Source of the DNA: Neckera pumila
Taxonomy: Eukaryota; Streptophyta; Bryopsida; Hypnales; Neckeraceae
Length of the DNA stretch: 64,000 nucleotides
Assembly: GCA_963969595.1 (NCBI GenBank)
Contig: OZ018409.1
Location: 8,818,520-8,882,519 of the forward strand
Direction of reading: 5' to 3'
The notes under the pieces: model-generated
The model's input: the letters and a program-made list of their open reading frames with translations, nothing else
Database searches by the model: none
Told to the model about the DNA's origin: nothing
Part shown: piece after piece, positions 35,151-46,324 of the stretch
Layout: each line of letters starts with the position of its first letter
Position numbering within the stretch: the stretch's first letter is position 1
Program-made: the position numbers and the translations under genes

Positions 35151-35517
35151 AGCATCCCCACCAATTCTTTCCTATCCCTATCTCCATCTGGATGTAGAGG
35201 GAGCAAATATAGGGATAGGGAATGCATTTCCCTACAAGTGTTGCTCAATAAGATTTACCACTTATTACTATAACTGGTATTTATGGTTGATTTGAATCTG
35301 TCATTAGTATATAGAAAGATGATATATAGAAGTATGATATTACTATCATTGACATACAGAAAAGTGATTTCAAATTATGTATATATACTTTTTTATAATG
35401 TAATGGGCCCTACATCTTCTAGAATTTTTGGGATGCACAACCCTCATAGAGGGTTCCTTCCCTATCTGGATAAAATACATCCGGATATGGAAAGATAGCA
35501 CATCTCATGGGGATGCT
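35151..35517. mobile_element. MITE with AGCATCCCCA ends (unit 1 copy)
   Basis: Starts AGCATCCCCACCAATTC and ends CATGGGGATGCT, with shared inner pairs around 'tatccctatct'/'ggatatgg'. GCATCYCCA-type ends occur in several plant MITE families. Its copy in the second tandem unit is at 36339-36705, so it was present before the duplication. Confidence 0.55.
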
Positions 35518-36338
35518 CATAGCCGTGCCATGCATCCAATGCCTGTGAAATTTTTTAAAGGCTAAGAAATTTAGTTTTTCAGCAATTATGATCTTGCAAT
35601 TGGCGAGGATTTTTGCTCTTAAAATTTGGAGGATATAATCCGAAAAAAATAGCTAAAAGATCCTACTAGATTCATTAAAAAGAAACTCAAAATAAAGTGA
35701 CTTGAGATGCTAGATAAAATTTAGAAGTATAGTTTCATTTCCAAAGAGCTTAGGAACAAATCCTACCTATAAAACTTAGTTTCAAAATATATTCTATGAC
35801 TCTGATAAGGATTTGTTACCCAAATCAAGAATTAATAATCAATGATTTGGTATAAAACACAAACTTAAAGGAATTATTTTGGAGTTGTAAGCAAACAATG
35901 TTTTTGAGTTAATGATGCCAAACAAATGATACTTAAATGATTCATTGAGACACACTTTACAATTTGGCCCTAGTCTAATCTTCGTAGATTTGAAACCTTA
36001 CTCTCAACATTAGGATCACTTGATTTAGGCCCAAGCCCTAGTACTCACTATCCCATAAACAAAACCCAATTCCGGTCAATATAAACAATTCCGCATATTC
36101 TAAAGGAAAAATCAACACATGAAATTCTTTTTAACATGTTGGCAATTGAGAATCACGATTTTATTTTTTTAAATTGATGATTTTTTGATAACATATGAGT
36201 ATGCTATAAATTTGAAAAGTTCTCAAACTTCTTTTTTTAATACATGCAAGCTCTACATTTTAAACTTCCTACATCTACATGTTTTCAAGAAATCTTGGTT
36301 TAAAGGTACAATGTTGGGAATGGGTGCGACCACCTCAA

Positions 36339-36705
36339 AACATCCTAGTCACCAATTCTTCCCTATCTCTATCCCCATCTAGATATAGGGGGGGGGGGGG
36401 GGGGGGGGGGGGATCTTAGGATACGGAGAATGCTCTTCCCCTACAAGTGTTATTCAATAAGTTACCACCATATATTACCATCATTGGTATACAGAAAGGT
36501 GATATACAGAAAGGTGATATATAGAAAGGTGATATTACCATCATTGAAATATAGAAAGGTGATTTTGAGTATTGTATATATGCTCCCCTATACCAAATTT
36601 GGCCCTACCTCCCCTAAATTTTTAGAGATGCAAGAGGGAGGTATCTTCCCCGTCTGGATGAAATTCATCCGGAGAGGGAGAGGGAGCACATTTGGTGGGG
36701 ATGCT
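36339..36705. mobile_element. MITE with AGCATCCCCA ends (unit 2 copy)
   Basis: Homologous to 35151-35517. The left end has drifted (AACATCCTAGTCACC) and the right end reads GGTGGGGATGCT. It contains a 25-base G run (36388-36412), four tandem GGTGATAT-type units with AGAAA (36484-36562) and, just beyond its end, (CATGC)n at 36712-36733. Confidence 0.55.
36388..36412 (+). repeat. 25-base poly-G run
   Basis: An uninterrupted run of 25 G. The length of such runs is often misassembled. Confidence 0.9.
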
Positions 36706-36762
36706 CTTAGCCATGCCATGCCATGCCATGCCAAGCATCCAATGCCTGTGAAGATTTTTTTT

Positions 36763-37113
36763 TACAGGCATCATGAGCCATCGCTGTGGCGGGTTCCATG
36801 ATGCCGGGACTTCCCCCCACTGGGCCACGCCACGCCCCCGGCCCATTCACTGGTATCGTCGGTCCATCCATCCAATCCAATCAACCAACCAGCAGTGTCG
36901 GTCCACGAAATCCTCTCCACCTTAGCTTTGAGTGTTGATGTGGTGCTCTCACCAGGCAGACAATTCATGGTTTCACATGATTTTGCTGTTGAGCCTGCAT
37001 ACATGTATAATTTCGCCTCAATCAGAACGGAGGCCGTGTGCACGGGCAAACCCCGGCCCATGGAAACAGACCTTCGGTGAACTTATTGCCTGATGGCATG
37101 GGAGAACTTATTA
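36763..37113. other. GC-richer spacer, no gene supported
   Basis: Open frames on both strands (36771-37061 minus, 36895-37080 plus) have no known domain and probably reflect base composition. Confidence 0.4.
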
Positions 37114-37440
37114 AGGTAGGAGGTCCATAAATGGACCATCTAAGGGCTGGAACTAGGTTTTGGGGAGGTGAAGCATCTTGAAAAAAAATTTAGTAAAATT
37201 TTCTTGAAAGACAAGTGGAATTGACATCTAACCCAAGTCGTTTCATGTTTTTTGGAGCTTTATGGAATTAGTTATAAAATTTTGAAGTTGCAATGGCACA
37301 TGGCTCTAAAATGGACCACCTCCTAAAATGTACATTGTCTGGACATTGCTGAAGGTTATGAAAAAGCAACACGCACAAATAGTGTACTTGTAAAGGAGTG
37401 GTCCATTTTAGAACCCGCTCGCTTTTAGAACCTCCTACCT
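37114..37440. mobile_element. MITE family C, diverged copy
   Basis: The ends AGGTAGGAGGTCC and GAACCTCCTACCT are inverted repeats; TA precedes the left end, and CA (one change from TA) follows the right. The interior shares 'tggaattgacatctaacccaagt', 'tggaattagtt' and 'cctaaaatgtacattgt' with 21278-21580. 327 bp. Confidence 0.75.
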
Positions 37441-37482
37441 CATTTCCTTCCTCACTATTGCTCCGTTGTCAATTCTGGAGTA

Positions 37483-37938
37483 AGGTAGAGGTACTTATTT
37501 ATGATAACTTATGCATTTTAGCCCTGTAGGATATGGGAATTTTTTTTGAGAAATTGAGCTCAATGTGTGCAAACAAAGGGTTGCTATTATGTAAGCATAG
37601 GAATGTGAGCCCATGAGCCTAGAATACGACAGACCTATGTTATAGGAGTATATACCATAGAAACTATCTATGATTACAGGATAAATACATGTTATAAATA
37701 TCCATATTATAGGTGTTTTATGATATATACACCTTTGTCTCATAGACTTACTTATTTATGTTAGCTTTGGCACTTTTTCCTAAGCAAAGAGGGAAGAGAG
37801 ATGAGAAGATGAGAAGGTACAAACAAAGAACCTTTTTCAATGAACAATGCATCCAACTATTATCAAATAGTTGGTCACTTTATAAAGCCATTAGGGGTGG
37901 GGTGGGGTGGGGTGGGGTGCTAATAGGTACTTCTACCT
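37483..37938. mobile_element. Inverted-repeat element with AGGTAGAGGTAC ends
   Basis: Starts AGGTAGAGGTACTTATT and ends AATAGGTACTTCTACCT. TA precedes the left end; TT follows the right. About 456 bp. It contains a GGGGT tandem run (37898-37919) near the right end. Non-coding. Confidence 0.55.
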
Positions 37939-38014
37939 TTCTGTACATTGTTGGCTATGATAAGTTTGACAAAAAAAAAATGGACCATACAAGTCATCAA
38001 AACAATGTTAGTTA

Positions 38015-38151
38015 AGGTAGTCTGTTCTAAAAGCGACTATATTTTAAATGTGAATCCTATCTAGGGATGAGTGACATATTGCTTGAAATATCTATTATTA
38101 TCAATGATGATTTAGGTAGGTTGAAATGGTTGATTCAAGAGCAGACTACCT
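38015..38151 (+). mobile_element. 137-bp MITE family D, copy 1
   Basis: The ends AGGTAGTCTGTTCT and AGAGCAGACTACCT lie inside TA on both sides. The reverse complement of 49776-49912 aligns over the full length, and both copies are 137 bp. The ends match family C while the interiors differ, so the two families probably share a transposase. Confidence 0.85.
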
Positions 38152-38217
38152 TATGTACAAGGTGCAAACTTAATGTTGGATAGAATAGAAGTAATTTAAG
38201 AAAAGTAATTTTGTTCA

Positions 38218-38830
38218 CCCCTAAACTTTTGTAGTATTTTGAGACCCAAACTGCTTCAAAATACTACTTCCCAATGTGAGAGAAAAGCTTCATATCATTT
38301 TGTTCTTAACCCTTAATCCTATAATGATGAATTGATCATTGTAGAAATCATCCTTTTGGATATTGTGTGAATTATTTGCTTAAGAAAAACAAGAACACTC
38401 ATAGGAGGTCAAACTATTGTGCAAGACCTCCCCTTTTCACACAAAATTCCAAGGATGAGTATTTGTACTTTTGACTTATATAGAAGGATTCTCTATCATT
38501 TGCCGGACACTTTAAGGCTGACATGTTGTTACAAGGTTATCTGAAGACATTTTGTGTATTCAATTGGTCAAACTTCATTAGTTTTCTTTGTTAAAATTTG
38601 CATTTCAAAAATTGATATTTTTATCATATAGTGTTATATATTTGAAAAATTTCTTGGTTTTTTTCATAATTAAAAATATTGAAATTAATTTCATATGAAT
38701 TTTATAAAATAATTTATCTATTAAAATTTAATAATTATAAAAATGCTTAAAATAGTATAAAATTTTGAACAAAAATGGAGAACATAGAGACAAACATCTT
38801 GGTATAACTTATGTACTCCTTGAGCCCACA
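38218..38830. repeat. piggyBac-like left end and family J fragment
   Basis: At 38218 the sequence CCCCTAAACTTTTG follows TTCA, and resembles the left part of 17396-18306 ('tgcttcaaaatact'). The matching right end was not found. Bases about 38335-38460 are the reverse complement of a repeat (family J) also at 43715-43866 and 46575-46735, probably a further insertion. Confidence 0.45.
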
Positions 38831-39097
38831 CCAAGAGGAACTTGATAAAAAAAAAAAGGTCAAAAGTTGTGTATTTTAAGCTTTCAAGATGCAACCTTCA
38901 AAGTGTCACAAAAAAATATAATTTCAAATTCTTTAGAACCTATTTTGAACCTAATGAATCTATGGCAATACTATTTATACTTTTGTACTTCAAATACATA
39001 GAAGGCACCTCACCTAATTTTGGAATCCATACTTTTATTTATTAAATTTTTAATCCAACTATAATTCTCAATGAAGTATCAATACCTTAAATGAGGC
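38831..39097. other. AT-rich spacer
   Basis: No gene recognised; the frame at 38842-39045 has no known motif. Confidence 0.4.
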
Positions 39098-39210
39098 TGT
39101 TTGTTTGTTTGTTTGTTTGTTTGTTTGTTTGTTTGTTTGTTTGTTTGTTTTGTTTTGTTTTGTTTTGTTTTGTTTTGTTTTGTTTTGTTTTGTTTTGTTT
39201 TGTTTTGTTT
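39098..39210 (+). repeat. (TTTG)n then (TTTTG)n microsatellite
   Basis: About 13 TTTG units pass directly into about 12 TTTTG units. On the minus strand this is a (CAAAA)/(CAAA) tail directly following the GC-rich family N copy, so it may have begun as the 3' tail of a retroposed sequence. Confidence 0.95.
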
Positions 39211-39420
39211 GTAGCGTGGACAACTTCCTGACCGTGCGTCCCCCGGCCGCGTGCTTGGTACCGTCGGAAAGCTCTCGCCGAGGAGGGGTGCACTGGCTTG
39301 GTTTCGTGGCGTTTGGAGCGGTGGTGCAAAAGTTATTGAATTTCAAAGTATTTATTGATTAAAAAATTAGAAAATTACTTTTACTTTGATTTTGGTGGCG
39401 TTCTTGATACTGGGAGTGGA
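39211..39420 (-). repeat. Family N repeat, GC-rich copy with AAAAC tail
   Basis: The minus strand reads 'aaaagtaattt...' then AAACGCCACGAAACCAAG, CAGTGCACCCCTCCTC, GAGAGCTTT and ends at the (AAAAC) tail. The same order, with many C-to-T and G-to-A type differences, occurs three times at 41349-42030. This copy keeps its CpGs and looks younger. No pol III A or B box was recognised, so calling it a SINE would be speculative. Confidence 0.65.
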
Positions 39421-40039
39421 ACCGGGAGTAGAACTGGGAGTACAATCGGAAGTAGAACTAGGAGGGGAACCAGGAGTAGATGAAAATTGGGCCAACGACA
39501 CAGGGTCACACTAGTATTGTATTAAATTGTCAAAGTGAGAGACCTTACTTTTAGTAAGATAAATATGCCTTGAGACTATATAGAAAAGCTTTCTTACATC
39601 ACTTGCACATGCATAGTTCATCTTTCAAAACATTATAGTAAAATATATGTGTGTCACAACTTTTGTAGTTATGGACTTGATTTTAAATTTGGTTGAAAAT
39701 TCATGGAAAAAAATTAGGAAATAAAAACTCATTTAGAAAAAAGTTTCTTTACTGCCCAACTTGCTAGTATTAAGAATCAAAAGATTAAATTGGACATAAC
39801 TTTGTAATTACCAATGCAAATTCTATAAAATTTGTCTTGAATTCAAAATGATCCTTGTGTGCATCTATTTGCAAAAATACAACCATAGGATCAAAAAATT
39901 GAGATTGCAATTGCCTACCTAGAATTGAATAATATCAAACCATAGTCATTTAGAGATTAACTAAAAGTATCCTTTACAAGTTAATGCTTCATTCATGGAG
40001 GCTTACAACCAAAGTATCTATTTTTTCTTGTACAAGTTA
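39421..40039. other. AT-rich spacer
   Basis: Starts with short imperfect repeats of 'ggaaccgggagtagaactgggagt' type (39416-39480). No gene. Confidence 0.45.
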
Positions 40040-40311
40040 CGGTGGGTACATCCAAAACTGCCACAAATTGGTACTGTGCCTAGTTACTATTACTGGCTAG
40101 TCAAATTTTCATATTGTCTTATTGGCAAGTGAAAGGAGGTTCCAACATACCAGAGAACGCAGCATTTGGATAATGTATGCAAAACTTATTAAGGAACAAA
40201 GTTTTGGTTCTAAAAGCATTTCTTCTACATAGTTACAAAACTGATTTCGGAGATGTACAAAGAGTGTAGATGGCGGTTTAAGGTCAGTGGCACATTTAGG
40301 TGTACCTACCT
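40040..40311 (+). mobile_element. MITE family E, copy 2
   Basis: Bounded by CGGTGGGTACATCC and GGTGTACCTACCT inside TA (40038-40039 and 40312-40313). Aligns with 31982-32275 over its length. 272 bp, non-coding. Confidence 0.75.
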
Positions 40312-40429
40312 TACATCTACTTGTAAAAGTAAAAGATGAAAAATCCGTATAATTTTTTGGCCCATAACATTTTACATAATCCACGTGTACAAGTCCTTTA
40401 TTCAGATTTGAATAAATGTCTCAAATAAA

Positions 40430-41337
40430 CTATGATCCATCAATATAGTTGGGCATTGAAAGCTTACAAATTGCAATTTGAAGTCATTCAAAGATTTGTG
40501 CATAATATAGAAAAAAACCGGCTTTTTCATCTTGCATAATTATCACTCAATTCTTACCCAATCTCAATCAAGCGTATTCAAATTTCAATTTCAAAAAAAC
40601 AAAACTCCATTTTTGGTGAATTTTTAAAGTCAATTTTTGTGATTTTATATAATATTTTATTGAATATAATTGGTGAAGAGCTTTTTAAATTTGATTGCAT
40701 GGCTCCATAGGTAACATCCACATGCACATTTTTCATAATTAAAAACACCCCCTTAGGTAACAAAAATATGATCAATGAAAAGTTCAATGAAAAGTGTCGT
40801 ATGACCAAACTTTGAAGAAATGGATATCTCTATATTTTGACTTCATTTTGGCAAAGTAATTGTACCATCATGCTCCAATGTACAAAATTAGTTACTATGT
40901 CAAGTGCAAATAGAAAAATACAGTTACAATATAGAGATATCCATTTCTTCAAAGTTTGGTCATACGACACTTGTCATTGAACTTTTCATTGATCATATTT
41001 TTGTTACCTAAGGGGGTGTTTTTAATTATGAAAAATGTGCATGTGGATGTTCCCTATGTAGCCATGCAATCAAATTATAGAAAATTAATCACCAATTGTA
41101 TTCAATAAAGTATTATGTATTACCACAAAAATTGACTGATAAAATTCACCAAAAATGGAGTTTTTCTTTTAAAATTAAAAATGAGGCATTCTTGATTGGG
41201 ATTGTGTAAAGAAACGATGATAATTATGCTTATGAAAACATTATCAATTTTTATCCACATTGTACCAAAAAAAATGAATGACTCTAAAAGGCAGTTTGTA
41301 AGCTTTTAGTACCCAACTATAGATAGCAATGCCATAG
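40430..41337. mobile_element. Foldback element with arms of about 410 bp
   Basis: The left arm (about 40430-40840) and right arm (about 40926-41337) are reverse complements over their full length, with a central loop of about 85 bases. Landmarks are 'atagttggg.a', 'aagcttac', 'ccaaaaatggag', 'acacccccttaggtaaca', 'catatttttg' and 'gaagaaatggatatctctat'. The inner 200 bases are almost identical between arms. No target duplication was resolved. Transcripts across it would form a very long hairpin. Confidence 0.85.
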
Positions 41338-41348
41338 TCAATACTCAA

Positions 41349-42030
41349 TACGCACTAGTATACCATGTGCCGTTGCCACAATATAATATAATAAAAATAA
41401 AAGTAATTTAATTAATTCACAAAAACTCCAAAGTTCAATTTTTTTTTTACCATAAGTTAAAACGCCACAAAACAAAATCCATGCACCCCTCTTCACAAAG
41501 AGCTTTCTAATAGTATTAAGATATGGAAATACATAATTTTGGAGATTTCACCTTAATAAACAAAACAAGCAACCTAATTTAAGATATGTATAAGACTTGT
41601 ATGCCCTATGCCATTGACATTGTATAATAAAATAAAATAAAAGTAATTTAAAAAAAAATTTAATGTATAAAAAATTTTCAATACAATATCTTTTTTGTTA
41701 TAAGTCAAAACGCCATGAAACAAAGTCGATGCACCCCTCCTCACAGAGAGCTTTTTCATTGTACCAAAAATGCAACCGGAAGATGCAAGGTTTTGAAGTA
41801 TGCCCTCTATTGTTGCCATAGTATAATATAAAAGAAGTTTTTTCATTTTTTTACCTCATAAAAACCTCAATATTCAACATCTTTATGTCGTGAGTCAAAA
41901 CGCCACAAAGAAAATTCTGTGCATCCCTCCTTGCAAAGAGCTCTTTGGCAGGAGCAAGCACTTAACCAGGGGACACACAGTTGTAGAGATCTCATTATAA
42001 CAAACCAAACAAGCAACCTAATTCAATGTA
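41349..42030 (+). repeat. Family N repeat, three tandem-like copies
   Basis: Copies at about 41349-41600, 41601-41808 and 41809-42030 each contain 'rttgccayartataatata', 'aagtaattt', 'gtcaaaacgccac', 'tgca.ccctcctc.ca.agagct' and, in copies 1 and 3, 'aaacaagcaacctaattyaa'. They are related to the GC-rich copy at 39211-39420. Confidence 0.8.
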
Positions 42031-43714
42031 TGGATTGTTCTTCATATGATGGGAATATTTATAATTATTGAAACTTAACCTCAAACAAGATATCAATGAC
42101 TTAAAAGAAATTTTTGCTTCATTTTATCAAGAATTGTAATTATCGTGTGCACAACTAAATATTAAAAAATCACATCTTCACCGTTTCTCTCTTCACTTAA
42201 AAGCCAACAAATGAAGGGATTTATGTGTGTAGAGAGAGAGAGTTTAATATACGTGAATGTGTACAAAGCTATTCATTTTAGAATGTTGCTCTTTTAACAA
42301 CAAAAGAGTGCATCCAAAGTTTAAAGAGTCAACAAAAACCCTATTTAGCTTATAGACAAATCCATGGTCCAAAATTAATGTCACATCTACAGGTGAATGA
42401 TGAAAATACTATGTATGTGTATATATATATAATCCTATGTAGACTTTTGAGTCAAAAATGGATCAAAATCGTCATTTGGGATCAAATAAAATTTAAAAAA
42501 TAAATAATAAACAAGTATCGGTTGTCAGACAATATATTTTCAATTACAAAAAATGTCCATAATTTGTGGACTTGTTAAATTAAATAGGGGTTTCAAAGAA
42601 TTAATGTTGCTTTCTAATCTAGGATATTGATTTAATGTGTATGCAATAGACCATTTTTTAGAATACGAAGACTTATATTTTGTCCCCTCTAGTATATACA
42701 AATAGGAAAGCATTTGCTTCTCACTTTAAAAAAATACAACTAATCCTACTTAGCTATAAAATTGATGTGACAAAAATCTTATCTTCACCATTTCATTTTG
42801 TCTTGAAATGGAAATTTCAATAATACTTTTCTTATTAAGTAATCTCAAGTAAAAACTCAAGTAACTGCATGCCCTTAGGAGATCGCTTTTAGCACTCACT
42901 ACCTTGATGCAAAGTCAGAATTTGAAAAAAAAATTTAAGTTTTCCAAAAATCAAAATTGCTTTTGCCGACCTTCATGATATTTGTACTTCTATATAAGTA
43001 GGGTGAAACTCATTTTGAAGATAGCTTTCTATGATGTCAAACTAGAAGCAACCAAAAAGTTCAAGTCCATTGTTTAAATTATTTTTTTGGAAGTCGGAAA
43101 GTTGCCTCTCTCACTTTATATGAACCTCTCTCTATAGTTAGGGCAACCAACATGTTTTGTTTTGTTTTTTGAAACACATGGACAATTTCCATTGATAGCC
43201 AACCAACCAACATGTTTAAACTCCCCTCTTGCAAATATTGCCCCCCTCCCATGCACAACTTTGGAAACTGTTTTGTCTTTTTAGCAAAGTTTGACCAATT
43301 TTTACACACTAGTAGAGACATAGATTGTGTGGATTACATAATAGACCCCACATGAAGACTCCACATGACCAACTTCACTAGTTTGTCTTCGGAGGCATGT
43401 TTACAAAGTCTATGCCACTCGTGTTTGTATACATGGAAGTCCACCCTCCAAGCATTCTTTCCATTGAATATTTTACATGTCTATTCTCAAACCTTCTTCA
43501 ATGAATACTAATTTATCAAATAAAGTGCACTCACTGATCATCTATACAAGCAACTGATGGTTGAGCTTGTAGGGATGGAGTTAGCTCAACCTGTTGGAGA
43601 TGCTCATTGCTTCATTACTATCCTGTACTGCAATTTTGGTTTGTTTAATCCTTGTAATGGTGTCACGAACACTAAGTTTCCAATGGATGACAGAGAATGC
43701 TTTCATGTAAGACA
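42031..43714. other. AT-rich intergenic sequence
   Basis: A short (GA)n at 42231-42241 and (TA)n at 42418-42430. Open frames at 43079-43321 (minus) and 43557-43772 (plus) carry no recognised motif. Confidence 0.4.
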
Positions 43715-43866
43715 AAAGTGCAATCGTTCATCCTCAAAATCTGGTGCAAAAAGTGTAGGCTCTGTACACTAGTTTGACCTCGAATGAATACTTTTGGTTT
43801 TCTTGAAGTAAATGATTTGTATTGTATCATAAAGGATGATTTTTACATAGACTAGCCCGTCTTTAC
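43715..43866 (+). repeat. Family J repeat, copy 1
   Basis: Shares 'aaaagtgcaat.gtt', 'gaatga.t.cttttg.ttttctt', 'aaggatgattt' and 'actagccc.tcttta' with 46575-46735. The reverse complement is at 38335-38460. Confidence 0.65.
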
Positions 43867-43874
43867 AAGGTTAC

Positions 43875-44392
43875 CCCCTAAATGCCCAATGTCTTTTTAT
43901 ACCTTCTTGGAAATGGCTCTAACTTGAACATAAGGCCAACAATTTTATAAGTTTTCTCAAACAAATTTGAATTATAACCGTACAAATTCAAACTAGACAT
44001 GTTAGAGATCACGTGGAAAAAGAAAACAGAAAATATCACTTATGAATTGAAAGAGTATAATGTTTGATTACAAGGTTGTTAAAACTGTGAAAGTAATTTG
44101 AAGTCTTTCAATCCTCTTTTCACATGTCGAATCTAAAAAACTGGTCACCAAAAAAATATGAGGTTAAACGGCATAACATGTATAACTCCAATCAATTTAT
44201 GGCTTCTCAAAATCTACTCTACAGTTTTGTGAAATGAATTTCTGATGTGATTTTTTCTCAAAGGTCTCGTGTATTTGAAGCTCATTTCCAAGAGCCTTCA
44301 ATACTAGAAAATCAAGATTTGCAGTGGACACCTTTGCACAAAATAGAATTCATACTCATTCCTTTTCAAACATAGTCATGGAACCTTAGGGG
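43875..44392 (+). mobile_element. TTAA-flanked piggyBac-like MITE, family A copy
   Basis: The ends CCCCTAAATGCCC and GGAACCTTAGGGG are flanked by TTAC (43871-43874, one change from TTAA) and TTAA (44393-44396). At 518 bp it is homologous to 1808-2452 in the opposite orientation. Its right TTAA overlaps the TA used by the family C element that follows, so two elements abut with no spacer. Confidence 0.75.
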
Positions 44393-44395
44393 TTA

Positions 44396-44650
44396 AGGTA
44401 GTCTGCTCTAAAAGCAAACATGACATAGAGGTACATTTTGTTTTCTTCAATGTACTAGCAGTGTACATTTTAGGAGGTGGTCGATTTTCATCAAAACTTT
44501 GTAACTAATTCCCCACAAGTCCAAACGAGTTTGGTTAGATGCCAATTCCATTTTTCTTTCTACGAAAATTTATTGAACATTGTTCCAAGGAGTTTAGCTT
44601 CCCCCCGAAGGCAATCAGCTCCTAAATGGTTGGGTAAGAGCAGCCACTAT
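44396..44650 (+). mobile_element. MITE family C, copy with eroded right end
   Basis: Begins AGGTAGTCTGCTCTAAAAGC after TA, matches 21278-21580 in reverse, and decays at AGAGCAGCCACTA. The GC-rich block starts immediately after, which may mean the right end was lost in a rearrangement. Confidence 0.7.
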
Positions 44651-45540
44651 AGTACCAGGCTCGTTTCCATGGGGGTCTGGAGGGGGTCCAGAACTGGATC
44701 TCCAAACTCCAGCGCTGCAAAAGGCGCAAATAGCACTGGAGGTTCTGGACATCCGGCTGGACCTCATTTCTTGGGTTGTTCGAAATGGGAAGATTTCTGC
44801 AATTTTTTCCTCCCTTGCCCGTGGGCACCCTGGATGGGCCTCCAGATCCAGCCTCCCATGAAAACTGGTCCTTACTGTCCTCGGAAAACACCCGGGCTCC
44901 TTCTCCTCCAAAGAGGAAGCCAATTCACCGGGGGAACTCCGAACCCTTCGAACCACCCTTCCGGAACGCCGTGGAGCCTGTTCACGCGCTGCTCCGCTCA
45001 TGAATGAGCCCGGCAAGTAATCATCACCTCCCATGCAAGTGGCGCTGCTGGACGGAACCTTGGAGCGCCGGACGAATAGCGGCACCGACGTGAGATCCCC
45101 GTTTGACCACGTTTCCAGGACCCCCCCCGCCCCCCCCTGCCAGGTGGACGAACGGACGGATGAAAACTCGCTGGAACCAACTGAAGAGGACGAATGAAAA
45201 GATGCCTGCACTGCACGGTGGATGGAAAGAAAGCCAGGGCGGGAGGCCAGCACGAAGACCATCCCGCCGTGTGAAACGGACTCTCTGCGGACACCGAAAA
45301 GGCGCCCAGAAGCCCCCCCGATTCGGGGCCTGCGCATTATCTGAAATCCCACTTGAATTGTCCAAAATTAGCCTTTACGAAGACTAGGCCCGGCCCTAGG
45401 CTAGACCCTAGGTTAAGCTAGGCTAGCATCGGTGACCAGGGCTAGGCTGGGCCGGGGGGGTAATCATCGGAGACAGTGCCCTGAGTTTGAGGATAAAGGC
45501 TCTATAAAATGGGGCGTTCGGGGTATCGATTGGCTTTCAA
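44651..45540. other. GC-rich block of unknown origin
   Basis: An abrupt GC-rich segment in AT-rich surroundings. Long overlapping open frames occur on both strands (minus 44615-45352, 245 codons; others in three more frames), as expected when stop codons are rare. None shows a known domain, and the 245-codon frame is mostly Ser, Arg and Gly. A run of C around 45121-45136 and repeated GGCTAG/GGCCC palindromes at 45388-45460 are present. No gene is claimed. Confidence 0.5.
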
Positions 45541-45949
45541 TATGGCCCCTTTACAAGTGGAAAAAATAATAATAATCCGGGAAAGGTGAAAAAGGAGGCT
45601 GCAATTGGGGGGCATCAAGTTCATTGTTGGGAATTTGGGTTCCCCCGGAACTCTCTCATCCCATCAGTGGCCTTTATAACCAAAAGGTGGTCCAGACTGG
45701 ATTACGGGGGCGGATTGCTCGAGTAGCCGAGTTTAGCAGCCCTCTCCCCTGGGAAATTGGGAATAATAAACATTGGGTTCCAAATCCAAAGTGATTTCTC
45801 ATTTCTCTACTGAACAGTGGAAATTGGTCTTGTCCCGTAGCTTGCATCATGGCGGGAAACTATCCCAGGTCAGCACCTAAAATGGTCCGAAAGACGGTTG
45901 GGAGGGCAATGTTTTTTATTATTGCACTCCCAAAGTTGTTTTTTCTTGG
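45541..45949. other. Spacer, no feature recognised
   Basis: Composition falls back toward AT-rich; no gene. Confidence 0.4.
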
Positions 45950-46324
45950 ATCATAGTGGGAGTCAGAAGGGGATTCGAGATTCTCTTAGAATGCATATTT
46001 GGGTCAACCTTACGAACGAATAAATTATGAATTTTTTGAAAGTGTGAGATAATTATAGATGTGTGTTTGGATTTAAAATCAGTTATCCTAGGGGAAGGTC
46101 AGATTTGCATCAATTATGTCATTTTTATTTATTTTTTAAATGTCTTGCGAATGGTGCTAGGCGACGCGGATCTCTAAGAATTTGACTTAGAAATTCAATT
46201 TTTAGGCACCTAAGTGTTGATTTAGACCTTCATATATGGTGGGGGCTTTTATGAATAGAGATTTTAGGCAAGGATTTGTAGGTGTTGGTTTAGAGAATAG
46301 GTCACATTGATTAGGTGTAATTAA
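45950..46324. mobile_element. MITE family F, degraded copy
   Basis: Aligns in pieces with 22100-22320 ('gattcgagattctctta', 'attttaggcaaggatttgtagg') and ends near GATTAGGTGTAATTAA. The left terminus was not found. Confidence 0.5.

Larger units (their letters stand above)
34291..36762 (+). repeat. Tandem duplication, units of about 1.2 kb
   Basis: Unit 1 (34291-35556) and unit 2 (35557-36762) both begin AAAGGCTAARAAATTTA and both end near CCAATGCCTGTGAA. They share, in order, 'caattatgatcttgcaattg', 'tttccaaagagctt', 'atcaagaattaataatca', 'ggcccaagccctag', 'atgttggcaattga', and a terminal MITE-like block. The copies have drifted by substitutions and indels. Neither contains a gene. Confidence 0.85.

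Noticed and set aside
39211..39330. tRNA, 5S or 7SL gene as source of the GC-rich family N core
   Set aside because: No A box, B box or recognisable rRNA segment could be found.
44615..45352. 245-codon minus-strand open frame
   Set aside because: It lies in a GC-rich block where four frames are open at once, is dominated by Ser, Arg and Gly, and has no recognisable domain or conserved start context.
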